NCBI RefSeq assembly: GCF_050113715.1
Contig: NZ_JBNJQR010000008.1
Location: forward strand, 124,001 to 188,000
Reading direction: 5' to 3'
DNA: 64,000 nt
From: Brevibacillus_H ginsengisoli
GTDB taxonomy: Bacteria; Bacillota; Bacilli; Brevibacillales; Brevibacillaceae
In this document: in pieces, positions 18,260 to 26,967 of the stretch
Layout: each line of letters begins with the position of its first letter
Numbering within the stretch: the stretch's first letter is position 1
The notes under the pieces: generated by a model
What the model was told of the DNA's origin: nothing
The model's input: the letters and a program-made list of their open reading frames with translations, nothing else
Databases searched by the model: none
Made by a program: the position numbers and the translations under genes

Positions 18260-18358
18260 ATGAGTACATCATCTTTTTGTAATAATATTGGCGGTTGCTT
18301 CGGGTTGATACTCGTTCTGTTTATCCTGTTGGTCATCGTCGGTGCTTCTGACGAATAA
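18260..18358 (+). CDS. YjcZ-family sporulation peptide, 32 residues
   Basis: The ORF encodes MSTSSFCNNIGGCFG, then the helix LILVLFILLVIVGA, then SDE. A strong AAAGGAGGCAAAAACAAAA site precedes it. It belongs to the YjcZ-type family of small spore-associated hydrophobic peptides and is a paralogue of the 28-residue peptide at 12342-12428, from which it differs by two N-terminal cysteines. It is followed by its own terminator. Confidence 0.88.
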   Translation: MSTSSFCNNIGGCFGLILVLFILLVIVGASDE

Positions 18359-18415
18359 CACGTTGGAAAATCCGCTTGCACGAAAGGCCGTTCGCTAATA
18401 ACCACTGTCTTGAGC

Positions 18416-18451
18416 TAGGATGCCTGCTTCTCCCCAGGTATCCTTTTTCTT
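18416..18451 (+). terminator. Terminator after the 32-aa YjcZ-type gene
   Basis: AGGATGCCTG pairs with CAGGTATCCT (one mismatch) and TTTTTCTT follows. Confidence 0.75.
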
Positions 18452-18506
18452 GTGGTTTCATACTGTGTCAAGGTTATTTGTATCAGACTCCCGCACAAGA
18501 AGGGAA

Positions 18507-19409
18507 TTATTTTGAAGTAATAAAGAGAGACTTGTTCTTGGAATCCCATTTGTATTTTATCGAAAAAATCCTTGCAACATCATCTAGTGGTAAAAGGAAG
18601 CGTTTATTAACAATCAAAGTTTTTGCACCGATAACGGTCTTCTTCCCATTAATCAGTGCTTCGCTTTTATTCCCAACAAATTCTACATCTTTATTGTTTA
18701 GCATCACACCAATATTATTGCCAATAATTGAAGGAGTCCAATTCATTTCTCCACCTAGTTGATGGATGATTTCGGGCACTGGAATGTATATTTTCCCGTT
18801 TATAAAAGTAACTGGATGGTCCAAAAAAAGAACCCTTTCACCATTTACAAAAGTCTTAATAGCAAATTGAGAGTTATATGATTCTAACGAACGAGATATG
18901 CTCATGGAATATATAGATGAAGTTCCATCTTCTTTTGAGAAGGTTACTTCATAATCGCCAATCTTATATTCGTATAGATAATCTCCACCCTCGGTACTTG
19001 CAATACCAAGTGGTTTACCAAACATTTTAATTAATTGTTGCTCTGTTATTTTGTAAGTGGGAACATCAATACTTTGTACGATGTCTTGATAATTCATCAT
19101 GACATCGGTTCTAAAAACACAGGCTTTGCATGCTTTAGACTTAGAATACTTGGTTACGAACGGTTGGGGATCATAATTCACATAAGTTGGTTGTTCGGTT
19201 GATGGCTCTCCCCACACTTTCACTAGATTCGCTCGTGTCATCCCAATATAGATTGGAAAGTTTTTTAATTTTCCTTGTTTCGCATAAGCAAACAAATCGG
19301 GAGTAATCTGATAAGCTTTTGAACTTGCCTCTGCTACATTACCCTGTACACTGATGATTGACATGATTACCATTACAGAAATGATTAGTAGGTTCCGTAT
19401 AATCTGCAT
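18507..19409 (-). CDS. Secreted stalk-domain (copper amine oxidase N-terminal-like) protein
   Basis: The product is 300 residues. The N-terminal signal peptide is about residues 1-28 (IIRNLLIISVMVIMSIISVQG, then AEAS). The N-terminal half holds two GMTxxxLxxxWGxP-like elements (PIYIGMTRANLVKVWGEPS and LIKMFGKPLGI), as in DUF4309-type lipoproteins. The C-terminal 100 residues fit the stalk domain (FVNGERVLFLDHPVTFINGKIYIPVPEI to LLPLDDVARIF). Bacillales use such domains in extracellular and spore-surface proteins. ATG 19409 is chosen because GAGGAGAGATATAC precedes it; the ATG at 19451 has no site. The gene is AT-richer than its flanks. The exact function is unknown. Confidence 0.75.
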   Translation of the reverse strand: MQIIRNLLIISVMVIMSIISVQGNVAEASSKAYQITPDLFAYAKQGKLKNFPIYIGMTRANLVKVWGEPSTEQPTYVNYDPQPFVTKYSKSKACKACVFRTDVMMNYQDIVQSIDVPTYKITEQQLIKMFGKPLGIASTEGGDYLYEYKIGDYEVTFSKEDGTSSIYSMSISRSLESYNSQFAIKTFVNGERVLFLDHPVTFINGKIYIPVPEIIHQLGGEMNWTPSIIGNNIGVMLNNKDVEFVGNKSEALINGKKTVIGAKTLIVNKRFLLPLDDVARIFSIKYKWDSKNKSLFITSK

Positions 19410-19573
19410 GTATATCTCTCCTCTCGGCAAATATATTACCACTAATTCCATTATATGGATATACCTTCCTCTTAGAGTGTGTCGATTCGGTTGTCACTTC
19501 CTCTGTTCTTTGATACGATCAACAGGTACATCAGATAAAATAGAATTTGTAAATGTTAGGGAGGTACTCACTC

Positions 19574-20059
19574 ATGAGCGAACTTCAAGCGTATACGAGC
19601 CGTTCTGCCCTTCTCTCCTCCATTGAGGTTGTAAAAGAATTGGGACAGACAGATTTTGAAACTTACACGATCGTGAAGGAACAAGACAGCCCACAGCATT
19701 TCCTCCACTATTCGTTCTTCCATATCAAACTATCCGAGGGCGGCATTCGAGAGGATTACGATTATTTCTTACCGCTTGATGCTGATGAGGTTTTGGCGTT
19801 CGTCCTTGAAGAACAGCCGTATCAATTCCCTGATCACTGGAATAAAACCTATCTGCGCAGTGGCACTGATGACCGTCTGATTCCGTTTGAGCCTACCTAT
19901 ATCGATGAACTCGAACGGGAGAAGGAAGAAGAATTGGGGATTTTGGAGGCTCTAACGCGTTATAAAAACCTTTTTGAGAACGCTGAGGACAAGGATGCGT
20001 TGACACAGGAATTCTTTAAAGAGCTAGAAGCCAACCGTAAAAAATTCGATCCAAAGTAA
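19574..20059 (+). CDS. Hypothetical acidic cytoplasmic protein
   Basis: The product is 161 residues, soluble and strongly acidic, with no signal or membrane segment. It has a central EDYDYFLPLDADEVLAFVLEE tract and a C-terminal charged helix rich in E/K (ELEREKEEELGILEALTRYKNL). ATG 19574 is favoured by TTAGGGAGG upstream; an ATG at 19553 lies before that site. I do not recognise the family. It stands alone before the argS T-box promoter, with no terminator seen between. Confidence 0.7.
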   Translation: MSELQAYTSRSALLSSIEVVKELGQTDFETYTIVKEQDSPQHFLHYSFFHIKLSEGGIREDYDYFLPLDADEVLAFVLEEQPYQFPDHWNKTYLRSGTDDRLIPFEPTYIDELEREKEEELGILEALTRYKNLFENAEDKDALTQEFFKELEANRKKFDPK

Positions 20060-20078
20060 GGCTTCATTCTGCTGATAG

Positions 20079-20108
20079 TTGCATCTTACTCCGGAAATCA
20101 TATATAAT
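20079..20108 (+). promoter_or_regulatory. Sigma-A promoter of the argS T-box transcript
   Basis: TTGCAT (20079-20084) and TATAAT (20103-20108) are separated by 18 nt. Confidence 0.75.
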
Positions 20109-20116
20109 AACATTTA

Positions 20117-20403
20117 TATCGTTTGATACCACACATCGATGAAGAGGAGAGTATTTATTCGCACACCCGAAGCGAGTCAGGGATGGTGGAAGCCTGATGG
20201 TTCGACGAATGAAGAAGCGCACCTCGAAGATGCAACCTGAAGGTCTGAGCTATGCAGCAGACTGTGTAGGGCTTGCCGGGTTTGCCCGTTACAGCATTTT
20301 AAGCTGGCTCTTATTCGCTTACGCGAGGAGCAAGAAGAGTGGTACCGCGGGAGTACATAATCCTCTCGTCTCTTTTATTGGAGACGGGAGGTTTTTTATT
20401 TTG
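20117..20403 (+). promoter_or_regulatory. T-box riboswitch of argS
   Basis: The leader has a stem I region with GGTGGAAGCC (20185-20194), the canonical T-box sequence GTGGTACCGCGG (20339-20350), and a terminator CCTCTCGTCTC/GAGACGGGAGG followed by TTTTTT (20361-20398). The likely specifier is CGC (Arg) at 20218-20220, followed by ACC. Uncharged tRNA-Arg should stabilise the antiterminator and switch on argS. Specifier placement is inferred by eye. Confidence 0.92.
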
Positions 20404-20423
20404 ATGAGAAAGGTTGAGGACAC

Positions 20424-22142
20424 ATGAGCCAAAGCTACAAACAACTGGTTGCCCAAAAAATTACCGCCGCTCTCACCGACTTAGGTGTAGAGGATTTCTC
20501 CCTCGACAAGGTAGAATCCATGCTGGAAACTCCGCCGAATCCTTCAATGGGAGACATCGCGTTCCCTTGCTTTCAATTGGCAAAAGCACTGCGTAAAGCG
20601 CCTCCAATGATCGCTGGAGACTTGGCAGCCCAAATCTCTGGTCACCCTCTGAAAGAAGTACAAGTGGCCGGTCCATACGTCAACTTCTTCCTGGACAGAC
20701 ACAACGTCAGCACGGAAGTCATCGATACGATTTTGAGCCAAAGAGCCGCTTATGGTTCCACCACGGAAGGGGCAGGCCGCAACGTGCCGATCGACCTCTC
20801 CTCTCCTAACATCGCGAAGCCGTTCTCGATGGGTCACCTCCGTTCTACGGTGATCGGGAATGCGATTGCCAACATTTTGGCCAAAACCGGCTACAATCCA
20901 GTGCGCATCAACCACTTGGGCGACTGGGGCACACAATTCGGGAAACTGATCGTTGCCTATAAAAAATGGGGCGATGAAGAAAAAGTCAAAGCGGAGCCAA
21001 TCAAGGAACTGCTTACACTTTACGTCAAGTTCCACGAGGAAGCCGAACAAGATCCTTCCCTCGAAGATCAGGGCCGTGAATGGTTCAAACGTCTGGAGGA
21101 TGGTGACGAGGAAGCGAAGCACTTGTGGCAGTGGTTCCGCGATGAATCCTTGCAGGAATTCATGAAAATCTACGACCTGCTTGGCGTGAAGTTTGACTCC
21201 TTCCACGGTGAAGCCTTCTACAACGACAAGATGGATCGTGTCGTAGAACTTCTGGAATCCAAAGGACTGTTAACGGAATCAGAAGGTGCGCAGGTTGTTT
21301 CACTTGATGAATTTGACATGCCGCCTTGCCTGATCAAAAAATCAGACGGCGCGACTCTTTACGCTACACGTGACCTTGCCGCTGCCCTCTACCGTCATGA
21401 GAATTACGATTTTGCCAAAGCGCTCTACGTGGTAGGCGGCGAGCAACGCCTTCACTTCCAGCAGCTGTTCAAGGTCTTGCAAAAAGCAGGCTACGACTGG
21501 GCGAAGGAAATGTATCACGTTCCGTTCGGCATGATGCTTAAAGACGGCAAGAAGATGTCTACTCGTAAAGGAAAAGTGGTTCTTCTGGAAGAAGTGCTCG
21601 CTCAAGCGATTTCAGACGTATCCAAGGTCATTGAAGATAAAAATCCAGCTCTCGCCAATAAAGAAGTAGTCGCTCGCCAAGTAGGCGTTGGAGCGGTTAT
21701 CTTTCACGACTTGAAGAATTTCCGTCTCAACGACATTAACTTCTCTTGGGAAGAAATGCTGACGTTTGAAGGCGAAACAGGACCGTATGTTCAATACAGC
21801 CATGCGCGCGCTTGCTCCCTCCTGCGTAAAGGAAACTACCAGGGCGGTGCCATTACCTTGACACCAGATGCGCTTGATTCCGCAGAAGCATGGGCTGTGA
21901 TCACCTTGCTGATTAATTTCCCAGAGGTCATCAAACGCGCGATGGAAGACTTCGATCCTTCCCAAATTGGCAAGTATGTGGTCGATTTGGCGCAGTCCTT
22001 CAACAAGTTCTATGCCAACGTACGCATCCTCGCGGAAGACGAAGCGGCCAAAACAGCTCGCCTTCACTTGGTGGCAGCCGTTGTCGTGGTGCTAAAAGAA
22101 GGTCTCCGCTTGCTCGGATTGCAGGCTCCTGAAGAAATGTAA
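20424..22142 (+). CDS. argS: Arginyl-tRNA synthetase
   Basis: The product is 572 residues, class I. The N-terminal additional domain (about 1-110) is followed by the HIGH-like motif MGHLRS (about residue 135, after SSPNIAKPF). The KMSK-like motif is KMSTRKGK (about 377), and the C-terminal anticodon-binding helical domain ends in LLGLQAPEEM. Catalyses Arg-tRNA formation. It starts just after the T-box terminator with a GAGGACAC site and ends before a strong bidirectional terminator. It is a single-gene, amino-acid-sensing unit. Confidence 0.98.
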   Translation: MSQSYKQLVAQKITAALTDLGVEDFSLDKVESMLETPPNPSMGDIAFPCFQLAKALRKAPPMIAGDLAAQISGHPLKEVQVAGPYVNFFLDRHNVSTEVIDTILSQRAAYGSTTEGAGRNVPIDLSSPNIAKPFSMGHLRSTVIGNAIANILAKTGYNPVRINHLGDWGTQFGKLIVAYKKWGDEEKVKAEPIKELLTLYVKFHEEAEQDPSLEDQGREWFKRLEDGDEEAKHLWQWFRDESLQEFMKIYDLLGVKFDSFHGEAFYNDKMDRVVELLESKGLLTESEGAQVVSLDEFDMPPCLIKKSDGATLYATRDLAAALYRHENYDFAKALYVVGGEQRLHFQQLFKVLQKAGYDWAKEMYHVPFGMMLKDGKKMSTRKGKVVLLEEVLAQAISDVSKVIEDKNPALANKEVVARQVGVGAVIFHDLKNFRLNDINFSWEEMLTFEGETGPYVQYSHARACSLLRKGNYQGGAITLTPDALDSAEAWAVITLLINFPEVIKRAMEDFDPSQIGKYVVDLAQSFNKFYANVRILAEDEAAKTARLHLVAAVVVVLKEGLRLLGLQAPEEM

Positions 22143-22181
22143 GATCCAATTTTATGAAAAACGTCGAGTCGTTTTTCACAG

Positions 22182-22222
22182 AAAAACAGTCTTCCCACTC
22201 CTATGGGGAAGACTGTTTTTTC
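22182..22222. terminator. Strong bidirectional terminator between argS and the MFS gene
   Basis: AAAACAGTCTTCCC pairs with GGGAAGACTGTTTT with T/A runs on both sides. It serves both convergent genes. A smaller AAAAACG/CGTTTTT hairpin precedes it at 22157-22177. Confidence 0.92.
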
Positions 22223-22238
22223 TATGCTTCTATTTCGA

Positions 22239-23504
22239 TTACCCACAGCTCTTTTCCAGAGTTGTACCCGTAATTCGTTTGCCCTTCCCCGCACTCTCAA
22301 GTCCCTGCTGTTGTTCCCATAATTTTTGCCCTCGATGAAAGAATGGAAAGGCAATAAACGTCAACAGCATGAGGATAGCGAATATGAGTGGCCCCTGATT
22401 GAACCCCAGTTCTTTTAGCAAATTACCGCTAATCCAAGTGGTCAAACTCTGTCCGATAAAAGCGAATCCGCTGGCGCCATAATAGGTTCCTCTCAAATGT
22501 TCGGGAGCAATTTCTCCGATCAACACATCCCCAATCACAAAGCATAGAATTTCGCCAAGCGTATACACCACCATGGTCAGGGAGAGCCAGACGAGATTAT
22601 GAAATAACCCAAATCCGAACAATCCCAGTCCGAATAATAAGCAACCCGCCTTCAATGCGGTTAACGAAGAGAAACGCTTCATGAACCTCGTTAGCGGATA
22701 CTGAAGAATCATGACCGAAAGCGAATTGATGACAAAAAGAAACGAATAGATTTCTACGCGATCATGACCGATATATTGCGACAAGGTGGTATCCAAGTGT
22801 GTGGCTGCCCCATAGACGAAGATATTGCCGAGTAGAAAATAAAGAAATATTTTATCGGTAAAAACAATACGAACCATTTGCTGTATCTTGACCGTAGTCG
22901 CCTTCTCCTGCGTGTTTTGCTTGAAGGTGATCTTAAAAAGCACTAAGAGCACGGCGTACAAAGCAAAAATAACAGCAGCTACAAAAAACGGCAAAAGGGA
23001 TGATGAGCTCCCCGCTCCAAGCTTTAAACCGACTAAAGGTCCGATCGCTCCCCCTACATTAATGGCAAAATATCTCGCATTAAAGGCATCTGCGCGCTGC
23101 TCGGCTGGAGTTACATCAGCAAGCATCGCTCTGGCTGTCGGTTCAAAAACACTTCGGAAAAGTCCATTCAACGAACTCAGCAAGAAAAACATCCAAATCT
23201 CGTTAGCATAAGCAAATCCTAGCAAGACCAGACTCCAACAGGCCATCGATGTAATCATCACGGGATAACGCCCCAAACGGTCTGATAGAGCACCGCCAAA
23301 AAAGCTGCACATGGTGCCAACCAATAGGCTTACCGCCAAAATTCCCCCAACGATGGCGGGATCAATGCCCTTTCCCTTCCCCAGATAGACCCCTAAAAAC
23401 GGGATGGTCATAAAAAAACCGGTTCGTGATAAAAAGGTTCCGATGATTAACCCCCAGGCAACGGGATGAAAATCAGGTATCATTTTTTTCCAGATTCTGT
23501 TCAA
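22239..23504 (-). CDS. MFS transporter, partner of SgrR-like regulator
   Basis: The product is 421 residues with 12 helices. The MFS motif A is GGALSDRLGRYPVM (about residues 70-83), and helix 5 has the antiporter-like NVGGAIGPLVG. It starts with TTG at 23504, preceded by AAAGGGTGATG. It diverges from an SgrR-type regulator gene 151 nt away. In enterobacteria SgrR sits beside the sugar exporter gene setA, so by analogy this may export a sugar or related metabolite. The pairing supports regulation, but the cargo is inferred only. Confidence 0.85.
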   Translation of the reverse strand: MNRIWKKMIPDFHPVAWGLIIGTFLSRTGFFMTIPFLGVYLGKGKGIDPAIVGGILAVSLLVGTMCSFFGGALSDRLGRYPVMITSMACWSLVLLGFAYANEIWMFFLLSSLNGLFRSVFEPTARAMLADVTPAEQRADAFNARYFAINVGGAIGPLVGLKLGAGSSSSLLPFFVAAVIFALYAVLLVLFKITFKQNTQEKATTVKIQQMVRIVFTDKIFLYFLLGNIFVYGAATHLDTTLSQYIGHDRVEIYSFLFVINSLSVMILQYPLTRFMKRFSSLTALKAGCLLFGLGLFGFGLFHNLVWLSLTMVVYTLGEILCFVIGDVLIGEIAPEHLRGTYYGASGFAFIGQSLTTWISGNLLKELGFNQGPLIFAILMLLTFIAFPFFHRGQKLWEQQQGLESAGKGKRITGTTLEKSCG

Positions 23505-23655
23505 GCTTCATCACCCTTTTTACGTTTGTTTATCCTCGGTGTCATCCGAAATGCTATTCAGTAGTTAATCTTAAGTATAGCTATCCAAAAAGGTGTAAAA
23601 AGTGTAAGATTTGATAAAAGCTGTTCACCTTTTAATGAACGAAATGGGGGTCTGT

Positions 23656-25494
23656 ATGTTACAAGCTCTGCATTTTTTGGAACTTCGCTCGCATTACAAC
23701 GGTCAGGAAATCGGGAAGCCCTTCTCCGTCACGGTTGACAAGCTTACCGATGTATGGCACTGCACCCCCCGTTACACCAAATTGATTGTCCGCAGACTGT
23801 GTGAACTTGGATGGATTGAGTGGCAAAGTGGCCGAGGCCGAGGAAATACCTCTATGCTGACGCTTAGAACTGATCCGGACGACATCCTCTTCAAGGAGGT
23901 CATGCTGAAGATGGAACAGGGCCATGTCAAAGAATCAATGGATCTGATGAGTCGTTTCGGGGCTGCAGCAGTCAAAGATCAGTTTATGGAGTGGCTATCC
24001 AACGGGATGGGCTGTTATACGCAAGCTGTTTCAGACAAGTCCTATGATTCGCTTCGTTTTCCCGTTTTCCGCTCGATTGTCACACTGGACCCCGGATTGC
24101 TTTATTACGGGTTCGACTTTCATATGGCGGGCCAGGTGTTTGATACGCTGGTTCAGTACGATCAAGAAAGCAAAACCATCCAACCTTGCATCGCCCACTC
24201 CTGGGAAAAAAGCGATGATGACCGTGAATGGACCTTCCATTTGAAAAAAAACGTCATGTTCCATCATGGTCGAGAACTGAATGCCCATGATGTCGTCTTT
24301 TCACTGGAACGATTACGGTCGAATCCAAATCGATTTGCCTCTAGCTGGATGTTTCAAGACATCGAACAACTAAAAGCGATTGACTATAAAACGGTACAGG
24401 TCTGGTTAAAAGAGCCCAATTACCTCTTCCTGCGATTCCTCTGTACCATTCCATCGAGCATTGTTCCTGAAGAGATCGTCCGTAAAAATGAAGCGGAATT
24501 TGGGAAAAGACCCATTGGAACAGGGCCTTTTCGAATGACTAAGCTAAATGAAGGAATCTGTATTCTGGAGGCGTTCCCGGAACACTTCAATGGCCGTCCT
24601 CATTTAGATCGCGTCGAGGCACTCATCTTCCCCGAGACAGAAAGTGGTCGTTTGAAAGAACCGGATTGGGATTCTGTTTTTATTTCAGACGGAGATGCTT
24701 CCAAGCAGCATCGGGAAGCGTTCAAACATGACGATTGGTATGCTATGGAGAAACTTACCTGCTGCACTATGCTCGTTTTTAACCAAGGAAAACCAGGCCC
24801 GCAAAGCGAGCTCAAATTTCGCCAAGCGATCCATCACATGATTGATCGTAAGCAGCTGATTGCCGACTTGGGTGGAGACAGAATTTCAGTAGCGCCGGGA
24901 TTCCACCCCGCTTCCCTGGACCCTGACGATGAAAACGCTTCTCCCTCCCGCTTAAGTCACTCGGAAATTATGGCGCTATTGAATGAAAGCGGCTATTGCG
25001 GTGAATCGTTCCATCTGGCTACGACTAGCTACCACGAGGCAGATGCTGTTTGGCTTAGAGACCGACTCCTGGCATTTGGAATTCAAACGGTTATTGATTT
25101 CAAAGATCCTGCTGAGATGGCGGATCAAGATACGTTACCGCAGCATGACTGTCTTTTGTTCGGGAACTCCTACAACAATGACGAAGTATGCGAGCTGGAA
25201 ATGTATTTACAGAAAAATTACTTTTTGTCCTCGTTTAACGAGCAAGCGGTAGAAACTGTGCAAAAAGCCACCCAATCCATTTGTCGGGAACCTGACGCAA
25301 ATAAGCGCCAACAGATGCTACAGAAATTGGAAGATTACATGAAGGAAACGCATTCCGTTCTGTACCTCGTCCAAAAGAAAAGCAATACCTCCTATCACAA
25401 ATCAGTTCATGGAGTTACCATCAATCCCTTTGGCTGGCTTGATTTCCGAAAAATTTGGTTCCATCCGAACTACACGCCTTGTATGAATAAATAA
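23656..25494 (+). CDS. SgrR-like transcriptional regulator with fused solute-binding domain
   Basis: The product is 612 residues. An N-terminal winged-helix SgrR_N domain (about 1-100) contains VTVDKLTDVWHCTPRYTKLIVRRLCELGWIEW-type sequence. It is followed by a full family-5 peptide/nickel-type extracellular solute-binding fold (about 145-600; PCIAHSWEKS, FHLKKNVMFHHGRELNAHDVVFSL, KRPIGTGPFRM, QAIHHMIDRKQL). There is no signal peptide, so the binding fold works as a cytoplasmic sensor. ATG 23656 is chosen for the GGGGG site; TTG 23611 and ATG 23635 are alternatives. It should control the divergent MFS gene. Confidence 0.9.
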   Translation: MLQALHFLELRSHYNGQEIGKPFSVTVDKLTDVWHCTPRYTKLIVRRLCELGWIEWQSGRGRGNTSMLTLRTDPDDILFKEVMLKMEQGHVKESMDLMSRFGAAAVKDQFMEWLSNGMGCYTQAVSDKSYDSLRFPVFRSIVTLDPGLLYYGFDFHMAGQVFDTLVQYDQESKTIQPCIAHSWEKSDDDREWTFHLKKNVMFHHGRELNAHDVVFSLERLRSNPNRFASSWMFQDIEQLKAIDYKTVQVWLKEPNYLFLRFLCTIPSSIVPEEIVRKNEAEFGKRPIGTGPFRMTKLNEGICILEAFPEHFNGRPHLDRVEALIFPETESGRLKEPDWDSVFISDGDASKQHREAFKHDDWYAMEKLTCCTMLVFNQGKPGPQSELKFRQAIHHMIDRKQLIADLGGDRISVAPGFHPASLDPDDENASPSRLSHSEIMALLNESGYCGESFHLATTSYHEADAVWLRDRLLAFGIQTVIDFKDPAEMADQDTLPQHDCLLFGNSYNNDEVCELEMYLQKNYFLSSFNEQAVETVQKATQSICREPDANKRQQMLQKLEDYMKETHSVLYLVQKKSNTSYHKSVHGVTINPFGWLDFRKIWFHPNYTPCMNK

Positions 25495-25587
25495 CAAATT
25501 GCTTGGCATTTTCTTTGCTCCAGACATAGTTTGCTCCCACTCGTACATCCTAAAAGGTAGAAACCTGGATGCACGTAGGAGGAAAAT

Positions 25588-26817
25588 ATGGTAAAACTCG
25601 ATGATATTATCATTGCGCGCGAGAAGATGAAGGGAATTGTCTACATGACTCCCCTGGATTATTCCAAAACTTTTAGTCGGCATTCTCATAACGAAGTCTA
25701 TTTAAAACTCGAAAATCTCCAAAAAACCGGCTCGTTCAAAGTAAGGGGCTCGTATAATAAGCTAACTTCTCTATCAAAGGAAGAGCTAAAAAATGGCGTA
25801 GTAGCCGCATCCGCGGGGAACCATGCTCAAGGAGTCGCTTATTCAAGTAAAATGCATGACGTTCCCTGCACCATCGTGATGCCAAAGGGAGCACCAATTA
25901 GCAAGATCGAAGCAACGAGAAACTATGGCGCAGAAATCGTTTTGGAAGGTTCCGTGTTTGATGAGGCTCTCTCCTATGCACTTAAGCTTCGAGAGAAAAT
26001 GGGGGCCACATTTATTCACGCGTTTGATGATGAGGCTGTTATTACGGGGCAAGGAACTGTCGGGTTAGAAATACTCGATCAACTCCCAGATGTTGAGGCC
26101 ATTATTTGTCCTGTTGGCGGAGGCGGACTCATCTCTGGAATCGCAGTGGCGGTTAAAGAAAAAAATCCACATATTGCGGTATATGGCGTGCAAACACAGG
26201 CTTGTCCAAGCATGAAGCAATCCTTGTTGGAACACAAACCCGTTACAGTCGAATCCAGACCGACGATGGCGGATGGAATCGCCGTCAAGACACCTGGTCA
26301 AATCAACTATGAGATCGTTCAAAAATACGTGGATGATATTTTTTTGGTGGACGAAATGGAGATCGCGAGGACCATGCTCATGGTTTTGGAGCGGAATAAG
26401 CTGTTGGTAGAAGGATCGGGTGCTTGTTCCCTATCGGCACTGCTTTATGAAAAAATAAAACTGAAAGAGAAAAAAGTCGTAGCGATACTAAGCGGCGGAA
26501 ACGTCGATATGAATTTTATTTCGCGAATACTGGAACGCGGCATGGTTGAGTCGGGAAGGTATGTTCACTTTATCATTACCTTAAAAGATAAGCCGGGCGA
26601 ACTGCAAAGAGTATTAACATCCATAACCGATCTTGACGCCAACATTCAATCACTTAACCTGAATCGAATGGACAAAAACATTTATCCAGGGTATGCCCAA
26701 ATCGACATTTCCCTGGAAACAAAAAATCACGAGCATATTGAACAACTGCATAAGGCGTTAAGCAAAAAAGGCTATCCGGTAGAAATGAGTTGTTTCAACC
26801 CGCCCGTTCAATTGTAA
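25588..26817 (+). CDS. ilvA: Threonine ammonia-lyase (threonine dehydratase) with C-terminal ACT-like domain
   Basis: The product is 409 residues. The PLP lysine is in TGSFKVRG (about residue 51), with SAGNHAQGVAY and the phosphate loop GGGGLISG (about 177) of fold-type II enzymes. The C-terminal 75 residues (HFIITLKDKPGELQRVLTSI to QIDISLET) form one ACT domain. It converts threonine to 2-oxobutanoate and ammonia for isoleucine synthesis or catabolism. One ACT domain and this length match the shorter IlvA/TdcB-type enzymes of Bacillales. GTAGGAGGAAAAT precedes the ATG. It is apparently monocistronic. Confidence 0.93.
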   Translation: MVKLDDIIIAREKMKGIVYMTPLDYSKTFSRHSHNEVYLKLENLQKTGSFKVRGSYNKLTSLSKEELKNGVVAASAGNHAQGVAYSSKMHDVPCTIVMPKGAPISKIEATRNYGAEIVLEGSVFDEALSYALKLREKMGATFIHAFDDEAVITGQGTVGLEILDQLPDVEAIICPVGGGGLISGIAVAVKEKNPHIAVYGVQTQACPSMKQSLLEHKPVTVESRPTMADGIAVKTPGQINYEIVQKYVDDIFLVDEMEIARTMLMVLERNKLLVEGSGACSLSALLYEKIKLKEKKVVAILSGGNVDMNFISRILERGMVESGRYVHFIITLKDKPGELQRVLTSITDLDANIQSLNLNRMDKNIYPGYAQIDISLETKNHEHIEQLHKALSKKGYPVEMSCFNPPVQL

Positions 26818-26848
26818 AAAGAACCTGCTGAAACATTTGTCCCAACTA

Positions 26849-26888
26849 ATGAAATCTCCCCGCGTCAAGCTTCGGGGAGATTCATTAG
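26849..26888. repeat. Long hairpin downstream of ilvA
   Basis: TAATGAAATCTCCCCG pairs with CGGGGAGATTCATTA (one bulge) around a 10-nt loop. There is no T-run on either side, so intrinsic termination would be weak. It may protect the 3' end or act as a weak bidirectional stop. Confidence 0.6.
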
Positions 26889-26967
26889 ACTCTCTTCGTT
26901 ATTAGGTTTTCGGCGAGATTCAGCTCTTCCACAAAGCCCGAGAGCTACTCAAGGTGCGATCGGACTA

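Noticed and set aside
26849..26888. Rho-independent terminator of ilvA
   Set aside because: The stem is strong but there is no T-run after it on the plus strand; listed as a hairpin only.
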